This document shows, piece after piece, positions 1 to 43,413 of a stretch of DNA of 64,000 nt. The position numbers and the translations under genes were made by a program. Numbering within the stretch: position 1 is the stretch's first letter; every line of letters begins with the position of its first letter. The stretch is taken from NCBI GenBank assembly GCA_037179515.1, contig JAXCGZ010022646.1, forward strand, positions 62,501 to 126,500, given 5' to 3'. This DNA is from Halocaridina rubra (Eukaryota > Arthropoda > Malacostraca > Decapoda > Atyidae). The notes under the pieces were generated by a model that saw nothing but the letters and a program-made list of their open reading frames with translations, made no database searches and was not told the origin of the DNA.

Positions 1-278
1 AGTTCGTTAAATGCTGGAAGCCACAACTACATTTTGTTAACAATAATCAATAGCAGTATTTTCGTTATATATTTTAGATGTGCTTATATTAAACATCAAA
101 TTAACTGAATGGTCAAATTAATCATTACTCAGATTGTTCTGGACAAATGTATATGAAAAGATACACAGTACTAAGTAGCCACAATTACAGTGGCATATAA
201 TTAATGTACTTGGCCACTGAGTTCGCACTGTAATCAGGAAGTTTTGTCGCATATTACTAATATATACTACAATGTGGA

Positions 279-417
279 GCCTGTCTACGGCAGAAATGAT
301 TATACAGTATACAGAAAAGCTTACAAGCATTTCATACTGACGTTCCAAGGTGAGATACCTATCTACTGCAGAAATGATTAAATATGTAAAAGGTTACAGG
401 CATTTCATACATATGGC
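279..417. repeat. Tandem pair of ~65-bp units downstream of Arp2
   Basis: Both units contain 'GCAGAAATGATTA', a spacer, then 'GCATTTCATAC'. They lie at about 279-345 and 352-417, within or beyond the Arp2 3'UTR. Confidence 0.65.
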
Positions 418-785
418 AGGTAGAGAGTAGTTTAAAGGACATAAGCCTTGCACATCAAAGACCAGATGGGATCAGTAGATATGTATCCCTTCTCAGAAAT
501 ATGCAGCATATTACCAAACATTCTTATTTTTTTCTTATAGCTGATGCAACACTGATATAATCCACTGACATTTAAGAAAACTTAAAAGACATTTTTACAA
601 TCCACTGGCAATTAAGAAGAGCCACACTGCATTATCAATTTTCCTTTTAGTTGCTGAAACCCTGATATAATCTGCTAGAGATTAAGATGGGTAAAAACAT
701 CTCAACTTTATGTAGTAAAATGAGACAAATCTTCAGAATACATCAATCACTTACGAAGGACACACCGAATTTTAATGTTATTACT

Positions 786-18327
<17,542 letters not shown>

Positions 18328-18460
18328 ATTTTTGGAGAAATTTCAACAAAACCGAAATTGATGACGCTCGCCGCTCGTCGTGTTTGGGTGTTGACAGAAT
18401 TTTTATCGCTGTCAAAATATTCCAACTGTTTTACAAAGTCTCTCATAAGCAGCTGAGGGA
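18328..18460 (-). promoter_or_regulatory. Probable Arp2 5'UTR/promoter-proximal region
   Basis: Directly upstream of the Arp2 ATG lies a locally CpG-rich stretch (GACGAGCGGCGAGCG on the minus strand, about 18362-18380) in otherwise AT-rich DNA. No TATA box is evident. The start site cannot be placed from sequence alone. Confidence 0.4.
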
Positions 18461-18721
18461 TTGTTTCTTTTGTCAATTTTTATTAAAATACATTTATAAA
18501 AACAAATAACATTAATTACTTTTATAAAATACTAAATTTATAAAGTTAATATTTTAATTCTATACAGTCTGTTTATTTTATGGTTAACATTTATTATTTC
18601 TTTGCGATAATTAAGGAACATTTGAAAGTCTTTTCAATTTTAGTCATGGCAAACAGTTCTTTATTCATCTAACTACGTCACGGAACGCCCATGAGGAGTA
18701 GTTCATAGAGATATTTATATG

Positions 18722-18723
<2 letters not shown>

Positions 18724-18814
<91 letters not shown>

Positions 18815-18856
18815 ATATCTATATATATATATATATACTATATATATATATATATA

Positions 18857-18908
<52 letters not shown>

Positions 18909-18921
18909 ATTTTCAAAAAAC

Positions 18922-18996
<75 letters not shown>
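18724..18996. repeat. Compound microsatellite (AT)n(AAT)n
   Basis: (AT)n with occasional ATCT breaks to 18906, then (AAT)n at 18922-18996. Confidence 0.98.
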
Positions 18997-19440
18997 GCAG
19001 GGGTATACAAAATAAATAAACAATAAAAAAAAACTGCATTGGCCAATGAATTCCCCTTGATGTCCTAGACTTGGGAATAATGAGCAGGCCAAGAATATCC
19101 CAAAACAAACTTAAGTCTCTAACATAATATGAACGTCTTTTGAGTTTTAAAATGTTTTGTAAAATACAGAGATTATAAGAAGACCTGAAGCAGAAGAGGA
19201 AGTCTGACCGTGCAGACCAATGTACTAACAAACAGAACTTCACTCTGGAGAAACGCTCTAGCTTGATCAGTTATCAGACACTCACTGCACAAGGAACAGC
19301 AGAATATCAGGTGAAGTGGTGCTACCTAATGGCTTTAGTAATTGCTATTTATTTTATTCAATTCATTACTCTATGCATCTATTTTTACTCTGGTCGCGAG
19401 GAAATATTAATTTCTACTCAGTAGTTATCGCAGCGTTATT

Positions 19441-19545
<105 letters not shown>

Positions 19546-19682
19546 CAAGTTAATAGTCACAATATTGAATGATTAATGCGAAATTTACTAAAGGGCCTAC
19601 TTTAATTTCTATCCATCCATTTAGTTCTATTCTCTGCAAAGGAACATTATTCAGAACTTGAGTAACCCGAATCTATTCTCTT

Positions 19683-19683
<1 letters not shown>

Positions 19684-19763
<80 letters not shown>
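19684..19763. repeat. (TA)n microsatellite
   Basis: Pure TA. It directly abuts a LINE 3' terminus at 19764 and so probably represents that element's tail. Confidence 0.97.
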
Positions 19764-19767
<4 letters not shown>

Positions 19768-19816
19768 GGCTGTTTCCCCCTTTAACTGGGGGGTAGCCGA
19801 CATACAAAAAGGAAAA
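19764..19816 (-). repeat. LINE L-A subfamily-2 3' terminus (solo)
   Basis: 'CCTTGGCTGTTTCC' and 'GGGGGGTAGCCG.CATA' match the 3' end of the minus-strand LINE at 45540. Confidence 0.7.
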
Positions 19817-20329
19817 CAGTTTATAAGTGGTTAAAAATAATAAGCCATACACATCTATTCATATTTTCCTTTTTTACATAATCCGACATTCAAGTATATT
19901 TCCTCGCTCGTTGTCTCCATATTACCCTATCTCAGTGCGTCCTCCTCCATCATGCAACAAACACCCTCTTGTCCTCCCTCACCACATTCAAAAACCATCG
20001 GACCTAACGCATCAACTGATGCATTATTTGTGACGACTGAGCTAACAGAGATTATCTAATAAAATACGAGCAGGTTATTATTATTTTTTAAGTATTTACC
20101 TTCATATCAAAACAAAACTAGACTTATGTTTAGACCCTCAAAAATACAAAGAGTCAACTAAAATTTCCAACACAGCTGCTGGAAGTGAGTGAACCGCATT
20201 GATTCAGAAATGATTCTGTCTCAGAAATTTAATAGGTGTTAGAATATTTGTGTTTCAATTAAAAACATCATATTGTCTCCGACATATTTGACCAAAAGAC
20301 TCATCAGACATGGAGTTATTTTTTAATTA

Positions 20330-20462
20330 GTTAAAACTCATTCTGCTTGAGAGAGAGGCGAGACTGAGATGGTTTGGGCATGTGCTGAGGTGGGATAGGA
20401 ACTGTGTTGGGAGATGACTGTTGAGGACGGAGCCGCTGGGTCGGAGGGGAGAGGAATGCCAA
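20330..20462 (+). repeat. LINE reverse-transcriptase C-terminal fragment
   Basis: The plus strand reads ..EREARLRWFGHVLR.DRN.., the typical conserved C-terminal 'RLRWFGHV' word of RTE/I-type LINEs. It is degraded beyond this. Confidence 0.6.
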
Positions 20463-20488
20463 AGAAGAGATTTTTTTAATGTGGTGAC

Positions 20489-22177
20489 TTTGAAATGAAA
20501 AGACAGAAAATTCACTATTCCTCATGAAAACTGGACCAGAAAAATTCAAGTTACTTATCAGTTTCAAAAAGTCCAATATGAACAAGAAATCTGATCTGTG
20601 TAATAAAACAAGCCAGCTCAGACCATGAAAATGGCAGACAAATTTCAGCACGACTTCCAAAAACTCCTCTGTCTCCCATTTCACTCCCGCCAAAACCTTC
20701 AAGCACGACCCTCTAAGCAATGACCCCCCCCCCCTATTCCCACCGACACACCACCACCACATCACTCATGGTTATTACTATCGGTGATACAAAACCAAAC
20801 AAAAGCATTAAAGAAACCAAAAACATAGACACATTCATTCTTCCATGCCTATATGACACTTTGCCAAACTAACTGATCCCCTCCATCCCCAATACTACCT
20901 CTGTGCCATCAATAACTGTATTAAGACCAAAGGCCCTAACTCGTAATAGGGAGCCCTGTAATTTCAATGCCACTTCTAGGAATTTTTCTTCCATTGACAG
21001 TCACCAAACTCCACTAATGTTCTTGCCACTCTTCCACCTACCAAAACCTCCACCACCGGCAAAATATTTGGAAGCACCTTACTGAACCAAGAGGGTTGCC
21101 TCCAGTGCAATAGCCCCCCTTGATCGTTGTCCTGATTACAGAGATTAGCAATAATGTCCAAGTTTTTCATATCAGTAGCAGATGATGTCTGGTTTTGGCT
21201 CCTTACACTCTCTTGCCATATGTCGAACCGCCACATGTAAAACATCTACCCCTGAACCCACGTGTCTCTTCCTTTCTACCATTCAGCATATCACACTGGT
21301 GTCGTAAGGTCTTCCGATTTTCCACTGCAGTCAATCCTTTACTAGCTACCGCCAGTATTTTATTTTCTCCTCCTATTGTCAATACTCTACCTCTAGCTAA
21401 TAAATTGTCCATACCCACTGTCTCAATATCCTTTCTCTGTTGTAATTCCACTGATATTCGGTCCAAGAATCCAGTCACAAACCCTAACTTAACAGATTTT
21501 TCCAAGCCTCCTTCAGTCCACCCAGCTAACCTCCTTATTTCATTAGCAAATACATCTACTTGTTCCCCTAACCACCACAGCCTTTTAAACCTCCCATAAG
21601 CATCAAACATGCCCTGTGCAAAATCTTCTTTCACTCTACTCTTGTTCTCATCAAAATCTGACTGATCCCATTCATCTATCTCCAGATACAGGCATGCATC
21701 TCATTCTAGTAGCAAAGGCATAAAGCTAGCCAAATCATTAACATCTGTCAATTTTGTCACTAAATTCTACCTTCTTTAACCACGCAACAACGCCATTCCC
21801 ATCATATGATTCCAGTATTACAGCATGAAATTTTCCCTTCTCCACCATATACACCAGTGGCTCAGATAGCTTTTGAAATGAAAACGGACAAAAAATTCAC
21901 TACCCTGAATACTGACCCAGAAAAATAAGATACAAAGCACTGTGTCAAGGAGTCCACTATGAACGAGAAAAACCGACCTGAGTAATAAAAAAACAACAAC
22001 AACAAAATGAAGCATGACTTCCAATAACTCCTCTGTCTCTCATCTCATTCCCACTATTACCTTCTTGCACGAAAACCCCCCTTTTCCCATCACCACGCCA
22101 CCCCCACACCACTCATGGTTATTACTCTCAGTGACACAAAACCAAATAAAAGCATATCAGAAACCAAAAACACAGGC
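20489..22177 (-). mobile_element. Decayed LTR-type retroelement: direct repeats flanking gag and protease remnants
   Basis: Two direct repeats (20489-20830 and 21872-22177) share start 'TTTGAAATGAAAA', middle 'CACTCATGGTTATTACT' and end 'GAAACCAAAAACA'. Between them the minus strand carries a gag-like region starting close to the repeat (ATG about 21848). A body at about 21630-21230 reads like Ty3/Gypsy-type gag, with a damaged CCHC knuckle (CFTCGG, His/Cys lost). Then come protease remnants: the active-site region (ARTLV.) has lost its D-T/S-G triad, and the C-terminal VVLGM word is near 20900. Several frameshifts are present. No reverse transcriptase, RNase H or integrase fits in the 1-kb interior. 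It is inert. Confidence 0.65.
21203..21660 (-). pseudogene. Gag-like polyprotein remnant
   Basis: The frame reads a gag capsid-like stretch (EQVDVFANEIRRLAGW, VKLGFVTGFLDRI) followed by a CFTCGG zinc-knuckle start. Frameshifts lie upstream and at the knuckle. It is a retroelement structural protein, not a host gene. Confidence 0.65.
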
Positions 22178-22317
22178 AATAACTAATATCTAACAATAAC
22201 TACAGTAATTAACACCACAGTGATGGAGGACATAAGGGTGTGAGCTGTAAAAGAATGGACACATGCATAAGGTGAGATGGAGATGATTGATCTGATATGG
22301 CAACCTCTGACGAGAGT

Positions 22318-22372
22318 AACTAAAAGATTTAATGTTCTGGGGGTAGATAGTCTTTACCTGATCCTATAGTTG
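22318..22372. mobile_element. Half MITE M-B
   Basis: Only the right arm is present: 'TTTAATGTTCTGGGGGTAGA', 'TAGTCTTTACCTGATCC'. Confidence 0.55.
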
Positions 22373-22524
22373 AAAAAAAAGGAGCTGTATCACGTTATAA
22401 AATATAGATAGTGGTAGTAATTGAGAAAAATGACAAACACTGCAATGAAAAATGGGGAGGGGTCACAACAGCACTGCCCCCATAAAAGAAACCCTTAATT
22501 TCAGTTCAAATAAGGATGAGCCTA

Positions 22525-22642
22525 ACTATCACAGGTTCGAGCCCTTTATGGGGCATTAGGAAAGGCATTTAGCCTTAATCCCCCAGCTCCAACCTGCCTA
22601 TATCAACCCGCATTCGAATAGGGACTGATCGTGACACAAAAC
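22525..22642 (+). repeat. SINE-1 copy (5' truncated)
   Basis: Box B 'CAGGTTCGAGCCC' is intact. The body has 'GGGGCATTAGGAAAGGCATT' and 'CCAGCTCCAACCTGCC', ending CTGATCGTGACACAAAA. Confidence 0.8.
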
Positions 22643-22850
22643 TGCCGAAAATATTAAGAATTCTGAAAAGTATGACAAGCTCAGAAAGAGTCCCCCATAT
22701 AAAAAAGGACAGATCATGAAACAATTTATCTCCAAGCTATGAATTTTCTAAATAAAAATATTCAATATATATTTATTTGTTGAATGTTAATCATATATCC
22801 ATTCTTTCCTTTAATCCCTGAAGCCAAGAGCAAGAATCAACCCAAAGAAA

Positions 22851-35756
<12,906 letters not shown>

Positions 35757-36230
35757 CCAATTATTAAGAGATTATGCAATTTTTTACTATTCCAACATGT
35801 ACAATAATCAGTCACACAATGGTTTGCGAATTTACCTCTTTGGTACTTGCAAAGTTTTTCTGTTTTATATAAAGTCTACAAGTGGTACCTAACATTATCT
35901 CATAATAAATCAATATTTCATTTTCAAATGTAATATTACCACTCTTTAATATGTAAATGCCAACACCACTTCCTACACACAGTACTATATGAATTCTAAT
36001 AATATATAACGGAACTATTATTTCAGATTCCAAAATAAAGGCTCAACATTGAAAGTGATTCAGAAATAGTTATTGTAATTGAAAAAACAACACGTTTACC
36101 CTATGTAACACAGTAAATAAAAAAAATATGTACAGTTGGCATATTAGTGTGTATATACAGATATCACATTCCTTCAGCAATAGTGTAAATGCATTTTCTG
36201 CTAGAGAGGCAAGACTACGTGTTCTCCTGC
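35757..36230. other. Probable SLC6 3'UTR/downstream, AT-rich
   Basis: AATAAA occurs at about 35904 and 36034, and again near 36115, giving plausible polyadenylation sites. Nothing else was recognised. Confidence 0.5.
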
Positions 36231-36234
36231 ACTC

Positions 36235-36350
36235 CATGAAAGTCAACTACATAAGTGGGAGCAAGTGGACTGGGAATCCCCTCCTTTGTATTGTCCTCCT
36301 GCAAAATATCAAGCATTTTACTCTAACTCAGCCACCCCGTTAAAAGGGGA
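36235..36350 (+). repeat. Dispersed repeat family C
   Basis: 'GACTGGGAATCCCCTCCTTT', 'GTCCTCCTGCAAAAT' and 'CAGCCACCCCGTTAAAAGGG'. Confidence 0.65.
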
Positions 36351-36371
36351 ATTATTGATTTTGTGGTATAT

Positions 36372-36445
36372 TTGGTAGTGCCTTGGCACAGTAATTAGTG
36401 TCCTAGGTTCATGTCCTGGTCGGGGTAAAAATGACTCAGTATAGA
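36372..36445 (+). repeat. SINE-3 head, tRNA-derived
   Basis: 'TTTGGTAGTGCCTTGGCACA' (box A) and 'CTAGGTTCATGTCCTGGTCG' (box B), then GGGGTAAAAATGACTCA. It is the same sequence as the hairpin arms at 25599-25718. Confidence 0.7.
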
Positions 36446-36717
36446 TATAAATATATGCACTTACTAAGTTATCAGAATATAAAGCTCTGCATAGGTTTCC
36501 TGCAAAACAATATCAATTATTCATGCTGGTTACTTCAAAAATTACGGCATATATGTCTGGCTCAAGGCAACTTAGTTCTGTCATATTTTATGTAATATGC
36601 ATCCTAGAGGTGCTACATACCTTTTTGAAAGTGATTCCCTAACTATCTGCCAAATAATAAAATAAAAATCCACAAAGTAATATGATTAAGGAATACCTGC
36701 AAAACATAAAGCTTTCA

Positions 36718-36805
36718 CTTCTCTCCAATCTCAATTCTCCAGCTCCAACCCGTAGCCACTCTCATAATGAGAATTAATACTGCCACACAAAACAGGAAAC
36801 AAAGT
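36718..36805 (+). repeat. SINE-1 3' fragment
   Basis: 'CCAGCTCCAACCCGTAGCCA' to 'AGAATTAATACTGCCACACA'. Confidence 0.6.
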
Positions 36806-37037
36806 AATGGCTAAAATGAAAGCTATTTGCTCTTTGTCCCACAGAGATATTTTTCATCAAAGGTGTATAATTGAAAAAAGTTTTTTTTTTTTTACATTTC
36901 TGCCATTTAGATCTAAATATTAAAGGATTAAATATGACTCAGTTCCTTGAACTAACAATGCAGAATGCCTGCAGAGAATAAATGAATGTAAAAAGCTTAA
37001 AAAAAAGTTTGTTTATAATGATAAATGACCATGTGTT

Positions 37038-37197
37038 GTGTGTCACTATTAGTCCTCTATATGAAGTGGTTACATACAGATTAGAGCTGAGGAATTAGGG
37101 CTGGATGCCAATGCTAACGCCCTGCGGTTGGCTCATTCGTGGGTCTGTCACCCCCTGAGTCTAGTGTTTTAACTAATATGCTACCACAGTTTTCACA
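37038..37197 (-). repeat. SINE-1 copy
   Basis: 'GTGTCACTATTAGTCC', 'GAGGAATTAGGGCTGGATGC', 'CTGTCACCCCCTGAGTCTAG'; box-A end 'AACTAATATGCTACCACAG'. Confidence 0.78.
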
Positions 37198-37408
37198 GTG
37201 ACAAATAAGTAATAATTCCAAAATAACACCATATGTGGTAAAATACTTCAGACTTCAAACAAACTTCCTTAACATAAACAGAGCAAAAGGTTATTCCTCA
37301 CCTTAATAGCATCAGGTACAGGAAGAATATCAAAATAGTTTCACTTCAAATGTTGGAGACGACTTGGTGCCATATAAGTAATTAACATTAATCAGTATAT
37401 AAGAAGAA

Positions 37409-37410
<2 letters not shown>

Positions 37411-37483
<73 letters not shown>
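37411..37483. repeat. (AAT)n microsatellite
   Basis: About 24 units, immediately beside a LINE 3'UTR fragment. Confidence 0.97.
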
Positions 37484-37484
<1 letters not shown>

Positions 37485-37524
37485 CTTCCCTCAGCAATTA
37501 TAGGATGAAAATTACAAAACCCTC

Positions 37525-37760
37525 TCAATAATATGGCTTGGGTAATCCACAGGGTAAGCAGGTAAGAATATTCTGCTGTAAGCCTGACAGCCCCTGCTGG
37601 CTTACCCCAACACATCATCTCATGGCAACCTCCTCACACCCACCATCCTTGCTTACCTTGCTAACAAAAGCGAGAAATTCCTTTGGCCCCTGCCACCTAT
37701 GCACAGTGTTTCTTCACTCATTCCTATTTCTTTCACTCTCACTCTTGAAAGCAGGCCCAA
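37525..37760 (-). repeat. LINE L-A C-terminus and 3'UTR fragment
   Basis: On the minus strand it reads the last LINE codons (RNEW-like 'AGGAATGAGTGAAG'), then 'GGGGCCAAAGGAATTTCTCG' and 'GTAAGCCAGCAGGGGCTGTC', matching 34750-34920. Confidence 0.75.
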
Positions 37761-37892
37761 AATACAATTAACAAAAGCCTTTAATCATATGTAGGCTAAA
37801 TTAGGCCATGTACTGCAACAAGCTTCTGTGTCTTCATAAAAAAATATCTAAGGTTCTACAAACAAGCTTAAATTTTCATATTATGGCATATG

Positions 37893-38068
37893 AGGTGGCA
37901 CAGTGGTTAAGGCACTCAACCCAGGAGGTATCATACTTGCAATCCAGCCCAATGCGGGAAGTTAGGAAGGTCATTCAGCCTTAATCTCCCAGTTCCAAAC
38001 TGTCTGTGTCTAACCTCATTGTGGAGATTAATAGTGACACATAAGACGGTAAGCAACATCAACTTTCA
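37893..38068 (+). repeat. SINE-1 full-length copy
   Basis: Box A 'GTGGCACAGTGGTTAAGGCA', box B remnant 'CTTGCAATCCAGCCC', body 'GGAAGGTCATTCAGCCTTAA', end 'GGAGATTAATAGTGACACAT'. Confidence 0.88.
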
Positions 38069-38500
38069 GTTTTGGGCCATACCATGTAACAAGCTGGTAT
38101 TCACAGACAACTATTCAACTGCAGTAAGAACTGCACACAAATAGAAATATTGCAAGACATAAGAAAGTAGTTCCTATTACAAGATTACTTGATAATTTAA
38201 ATTTGCTATGTGAGGAAACTTCATTTTTAGGTTTAAGAAAGGATATGGTAAATTGCATAGTAAAGAAAAATGAGGGGGGGGGGAGTTAGGAGCACAAGAT
38301 TTTCCCTTGAACTTAATTAGGTAAATACACTTTCTTCGAATCTCAATATTTTCCAACTACAAGGCAAAGATGAAACAATAATCCTCCTTATCTCTAGGTC
38401 CTCTGTACTTGACTATTTTTTCTGTCTGTCATTTTCCTTTGTGTAACATTACCTAATCTCTGCCTTGTCCTTAGCCTTTTTCTTTTCCTTCATCTTGGTG
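38069..38500. other. Intergenic, nothing recognised
   Basis: Unique-looking AT-rich sequence with a G-run at about 38275-38283. Confidence 0.4.
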
Positions 38501-38598
38501 TTTTCTCATGCCCTGGCCTTTGTTGATGATGACAGTTTTTGCCTGTCCCCGTGTCACACTCATAAAAAAAAAAATTAATAAAAAAAAAAAAAATAAAT

Positions 38599-40125
<1,527 letters not shown>

Positions 40126-40207
<82 letters not shown>
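40126..40207. repeat. (TA)n microsatellite
   Basis: It lies between the LINE 5' end and the DNA transposon TIR, and provides the TA target. Confidence 0.97.
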
Positions 40208-40210
<3 letters not shown>

Positions 40211-40836
40211 TGATCCCTCGTTTATCGCGGGGGTTCGGTTCCGGGACCGACGACGATAGGTGAATTTCTGTGAAGTAGGATCACCCTATATGTACATAGG
40301 TATTTTACATTTATTTTTACGTTTACTGTATAAACCCTCCCTGTACTGTAAACAAACCACCCTTTACTTTATTAATAACAGCGTGCAAGCATAAATTTAC
40401 ACCTTTTTTGTATATGAAAGTGATAGGTAAACTTACCATGAATGAGGCGGTAATCACATGGCATCGTCGAGAAGGTTGCAGAAGGTCACCGAACGAACCA
40501 TATAATCATCATGTTCTTGTGAGAGTTGTTGGAGTGCTTTCACATGTTCATACAGGACTGCCAGACGTTCAAGTGTAAGACCAGGTTCTTCGATTTCCTC
40601 GTGGCTCAGTTACGAAGTGAATTGAATATACAGTACATAAGAAAACCCTTGATCATTATGAAAAATATTGAATTGGAGAGGCCAAGTATCCTATCAGTGA
40701 TGTTTTGAAATACAATAGTACTTTGGACTTTGTACAAACTGCTCTCAATTCAGGTCAGTGTTCAGAAACCAGTTGTGTTCCTTCTCCTTCTATGATGGAG
40801 GTGGATGGCATTGAAAACTGTGAAAATGACACTATT

Positions 40837-41150
40837 GCTCCCCCAGTAGAGGAAATCTCTTTTAAATCACACGTTAAAGAATATATACAGAAGCCGCTTG
40901 AATTAAAGAGGAGTCTGTTGAGGCAAAGGAAACGATACTGATGCTCCCCCAGTAGAGGAAATCTCTTGTAAATCACACGTTAAAGAAGATCTGCAGAAGC
41001 CGCTTGGAATTAAAGAGGAGTCTGTTAAGGCAAAGGAAATGATACTGATGCTCCCCCAGTAGAGGAAATCTCTTGTAAATCACACGTTAAAGAAGATCTG
41101 CAAGTGCCGCTTGAAATTAAAGAGGGGCCTTTTGAAGCATAGGAGACTGA
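40837..41150 (+). repeat. Three tandem ~106-bp units in the transposon
   Basis: Each begins GCTCCCCCAGTAGAGGAAAT at 40837, 40943 and 41050, and contains 'TCACACGTTAAAGAA' and 'AAGCCGCTTG'. The reading is PPVEEIS.KSHVKE, broken by frame changes between units. Confidence 0.92.
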
Positions 41151-41368
41151 TATCGAAAGAACCCAACCCCTGAAGCATAACATATTAATAAGCATAACGT
41201 GAACTGCGCACATGTCAGTTAGACTGAACTAGTGAGGCGAGACAATGGAAGATGGTGGGAGAACCAAACTTCAATCAAAACGCCAATAAGACCCCATGAT
41301 ACAGAACATACAGAAAAACAATTCTGTGATTCGTCATCTCCCACCCTTTCAGCCAATAGCATTCCATG

Positions 41369-41950
41369 AACTATCTCACGTAGGTGCGAACCTTTGCGTT
41401 TTCCAAGACGCCAGTACAGTGTACGCTATAGTACAGTATTTCACATGGTGCAATACTGTGAGTGCATATGTTTAAATTTGTTTTTTACTATTTTTTACTG
41501 TTTTATTACTCTTAAGCTAGGAAATAATTATTTTATCAATAAAATAATGAAAATTTCAATATGTACTAGCTCACGTAGGTGCGACCCATTTCGTTTTCTG
41601 AAACGCTGATACCGGTATCTTATTTTACATGGTGTAATACTGTGATTATTTATGTTTTTTACTGTTTTATTATTCTTAGGCTAAGAAATACATATTTTTT
41701 ATCAATAAAATAATGAAACTACTGGAAATTTTAATATATGCTAGCTCACGAAGGTGTGACCCTTTGGGTTTTCCGAAACGCTGATACCGGTATCGTACTT
41801 TCTATGGTGCAGAGTTACATGTTCAAATTTATGTTTTTTTTTACTATTTCTTATTGTTTTACTATTCTTAGGCTTGGAAATACATTTTTGTGTCAATAAA
41901 ATAATGAAAATTTTTGCTTTCAATAAAATAATTAAAATACTGAAAATTTA
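41369..41950. repeat. Three tandem ~180-190-bp units in the transposon
   Basis: Each starts near 'CTCACGTAGGTGCGA' (41374, 41570, 41745 approx.), with 'ACGCTGATACCGGTATC', 'CATGGTG.AATACTGTG' and 'TCAATAAAATAATGAAA'. Confidence 0.88.
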
Positions 41951-42063
41951 GATTTTTTTTTAATATTTTCGCATACTGTATACCCAGAAAAAAACTCGCC
42001 AAAAAAACCACGATGCACTGAATCTGTGATAGGTTAACCGCGATATAGCTAGGGATTACTATA

Positions 42064-42610
42064 TATCTATATATATATTATTATTATTAATAAAATAAAT
42101 TACTTTACGCTAAATTCATCTCAAAATGAAAGTGTTAGATTGTGTGATTGAAAGTTTACTAAATAGTTGAGTGTTACACGTTTGAAAAGAAAAGATGGCT
42201 GGAAAAAGAAAATGTTTTTATTGTAGGCGATTACATCACAGGAGCTATAAAATTACCAGAATTGCACAAATAAAGACTGAAACTACCCACTTTTAAAGCA
42301 TACAGCCTTGGATGGTGGAGCTATGTCATAATGTCACAGGGGAGAGCTACAAAATACACCATACATCTGAAAATACCTTAAACTAAGCCTGAAGCGAGTT
42401 CATTTACATTTATTAACTGAAGTTACTTCTAGGCATGAAAAAGGCCAATGAAAGCCTTAGAGGCTGAATGCTGTCTTATTCTTTATTGATATTTTACTTT
42501 TATACTTTAGGTTTTCTTGCTGCCACACACAGGTGAAAGTTTACAATTTTATACTAATAAATTTTTTCATTTTGTATAATTGAAAATATGACTCATTTTG
42601 GGACTGTAAT

Positions 42611-42611
<1 letters not shown>
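42064..42611. other. Intergenic, no element recognised
   Basis: AT-rich. An ATG-initiated basic stretch (MAGKRKCFYCRR near 42194) is too short to call. Confidence 0.4.

Positions 42612-42692
<81 letters not shown>
42612..42692. repeat. (TA)n microsatellite
   Basis: Pure TA. Confidence 0.97.
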
Positions 42693-42695
<3 letters not shown>

Positions 42696-42836
42696 AAATA
42701 ATAATGTACTAATATTTTTGCACTCAGGAGTTGCCTGTTTAGAACAGGCCAGCTTTGAAATGTGTCACGTTTTATAATTACAATAAACTGCCCATATTTT
42801 AACAGATTAAGTATATTAAATTCAGTAAAACTTATT

Positions 42837-43034
<198 letters not shown>

Positions 43035-43112
43035 TCAATGTATAATAGCAATACTAACAAGGTAGCAGAAACTACTGCAGTTGAAATCTATAGATATAAT
43101 CCTCGCTTTATG

Positions 43113-43260
43113 CGTCACTATTAGTTCCCAATATGGGGGTGAACACGGACAGAGTGTGGCTGAGATAATAAGAGCTGAATGCCTGCCCTTCCTAGCACCC
43201 TACTGTGGACTCAATCGCTGGTCTGTCAACTCCTGAGTTATAAACACTGACCACACATAT
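43113..43260 (-). repeat. SINE-1 copy
   Basis: 'CACTATTAGTTCCCAATATG', 'GCCCTTCCTAGCACCC', 'TCTGTCAACTCCTGAGTTAT'. It lies just downstream of the secreted coiled-coil gene. Confidence 0.75.
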
Positions 43261-43413
43261 TATGTACTTAAGAGAAAATATGCGACAAGAGAAGATAATT
43301 TTTTCCCCTAAGAATTTGTCAGTGATAGTTATTAAAAAATTACCATGGAAATTAGAAAGTATGTATTGCCAACATCAAGAGTCCAATTATATATGTTATA
43401 TACGAGTATGGCC

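Larger units (their letters stand above)
40208..42061. mobile_element. Tigger/pogo-like DNA transposon, decayed, TA target
   Basis: The left end is CAGTGATCCCTCGTTTATCG. The inverse of the right end is TAGTAATCCCTAGCTATATC, then CGCGG on both. TA flanks each end. The interior is 1.85 kb with short broken frames only; a fragment reading STLDFVQTALNSGQ may be transposase C-terminus. It contains two separate internal tandem arrays (40837-41150 and 41369-41950). Confidence 0.75.

Noticed and set aside
42190..42240. Short ATG frame MAGKRKCFYCRRLHHRSYKI resembling a zinc-ribbon start
   Set aside because: The frame is short, with no splice continuation and no second half of a zinc motif.
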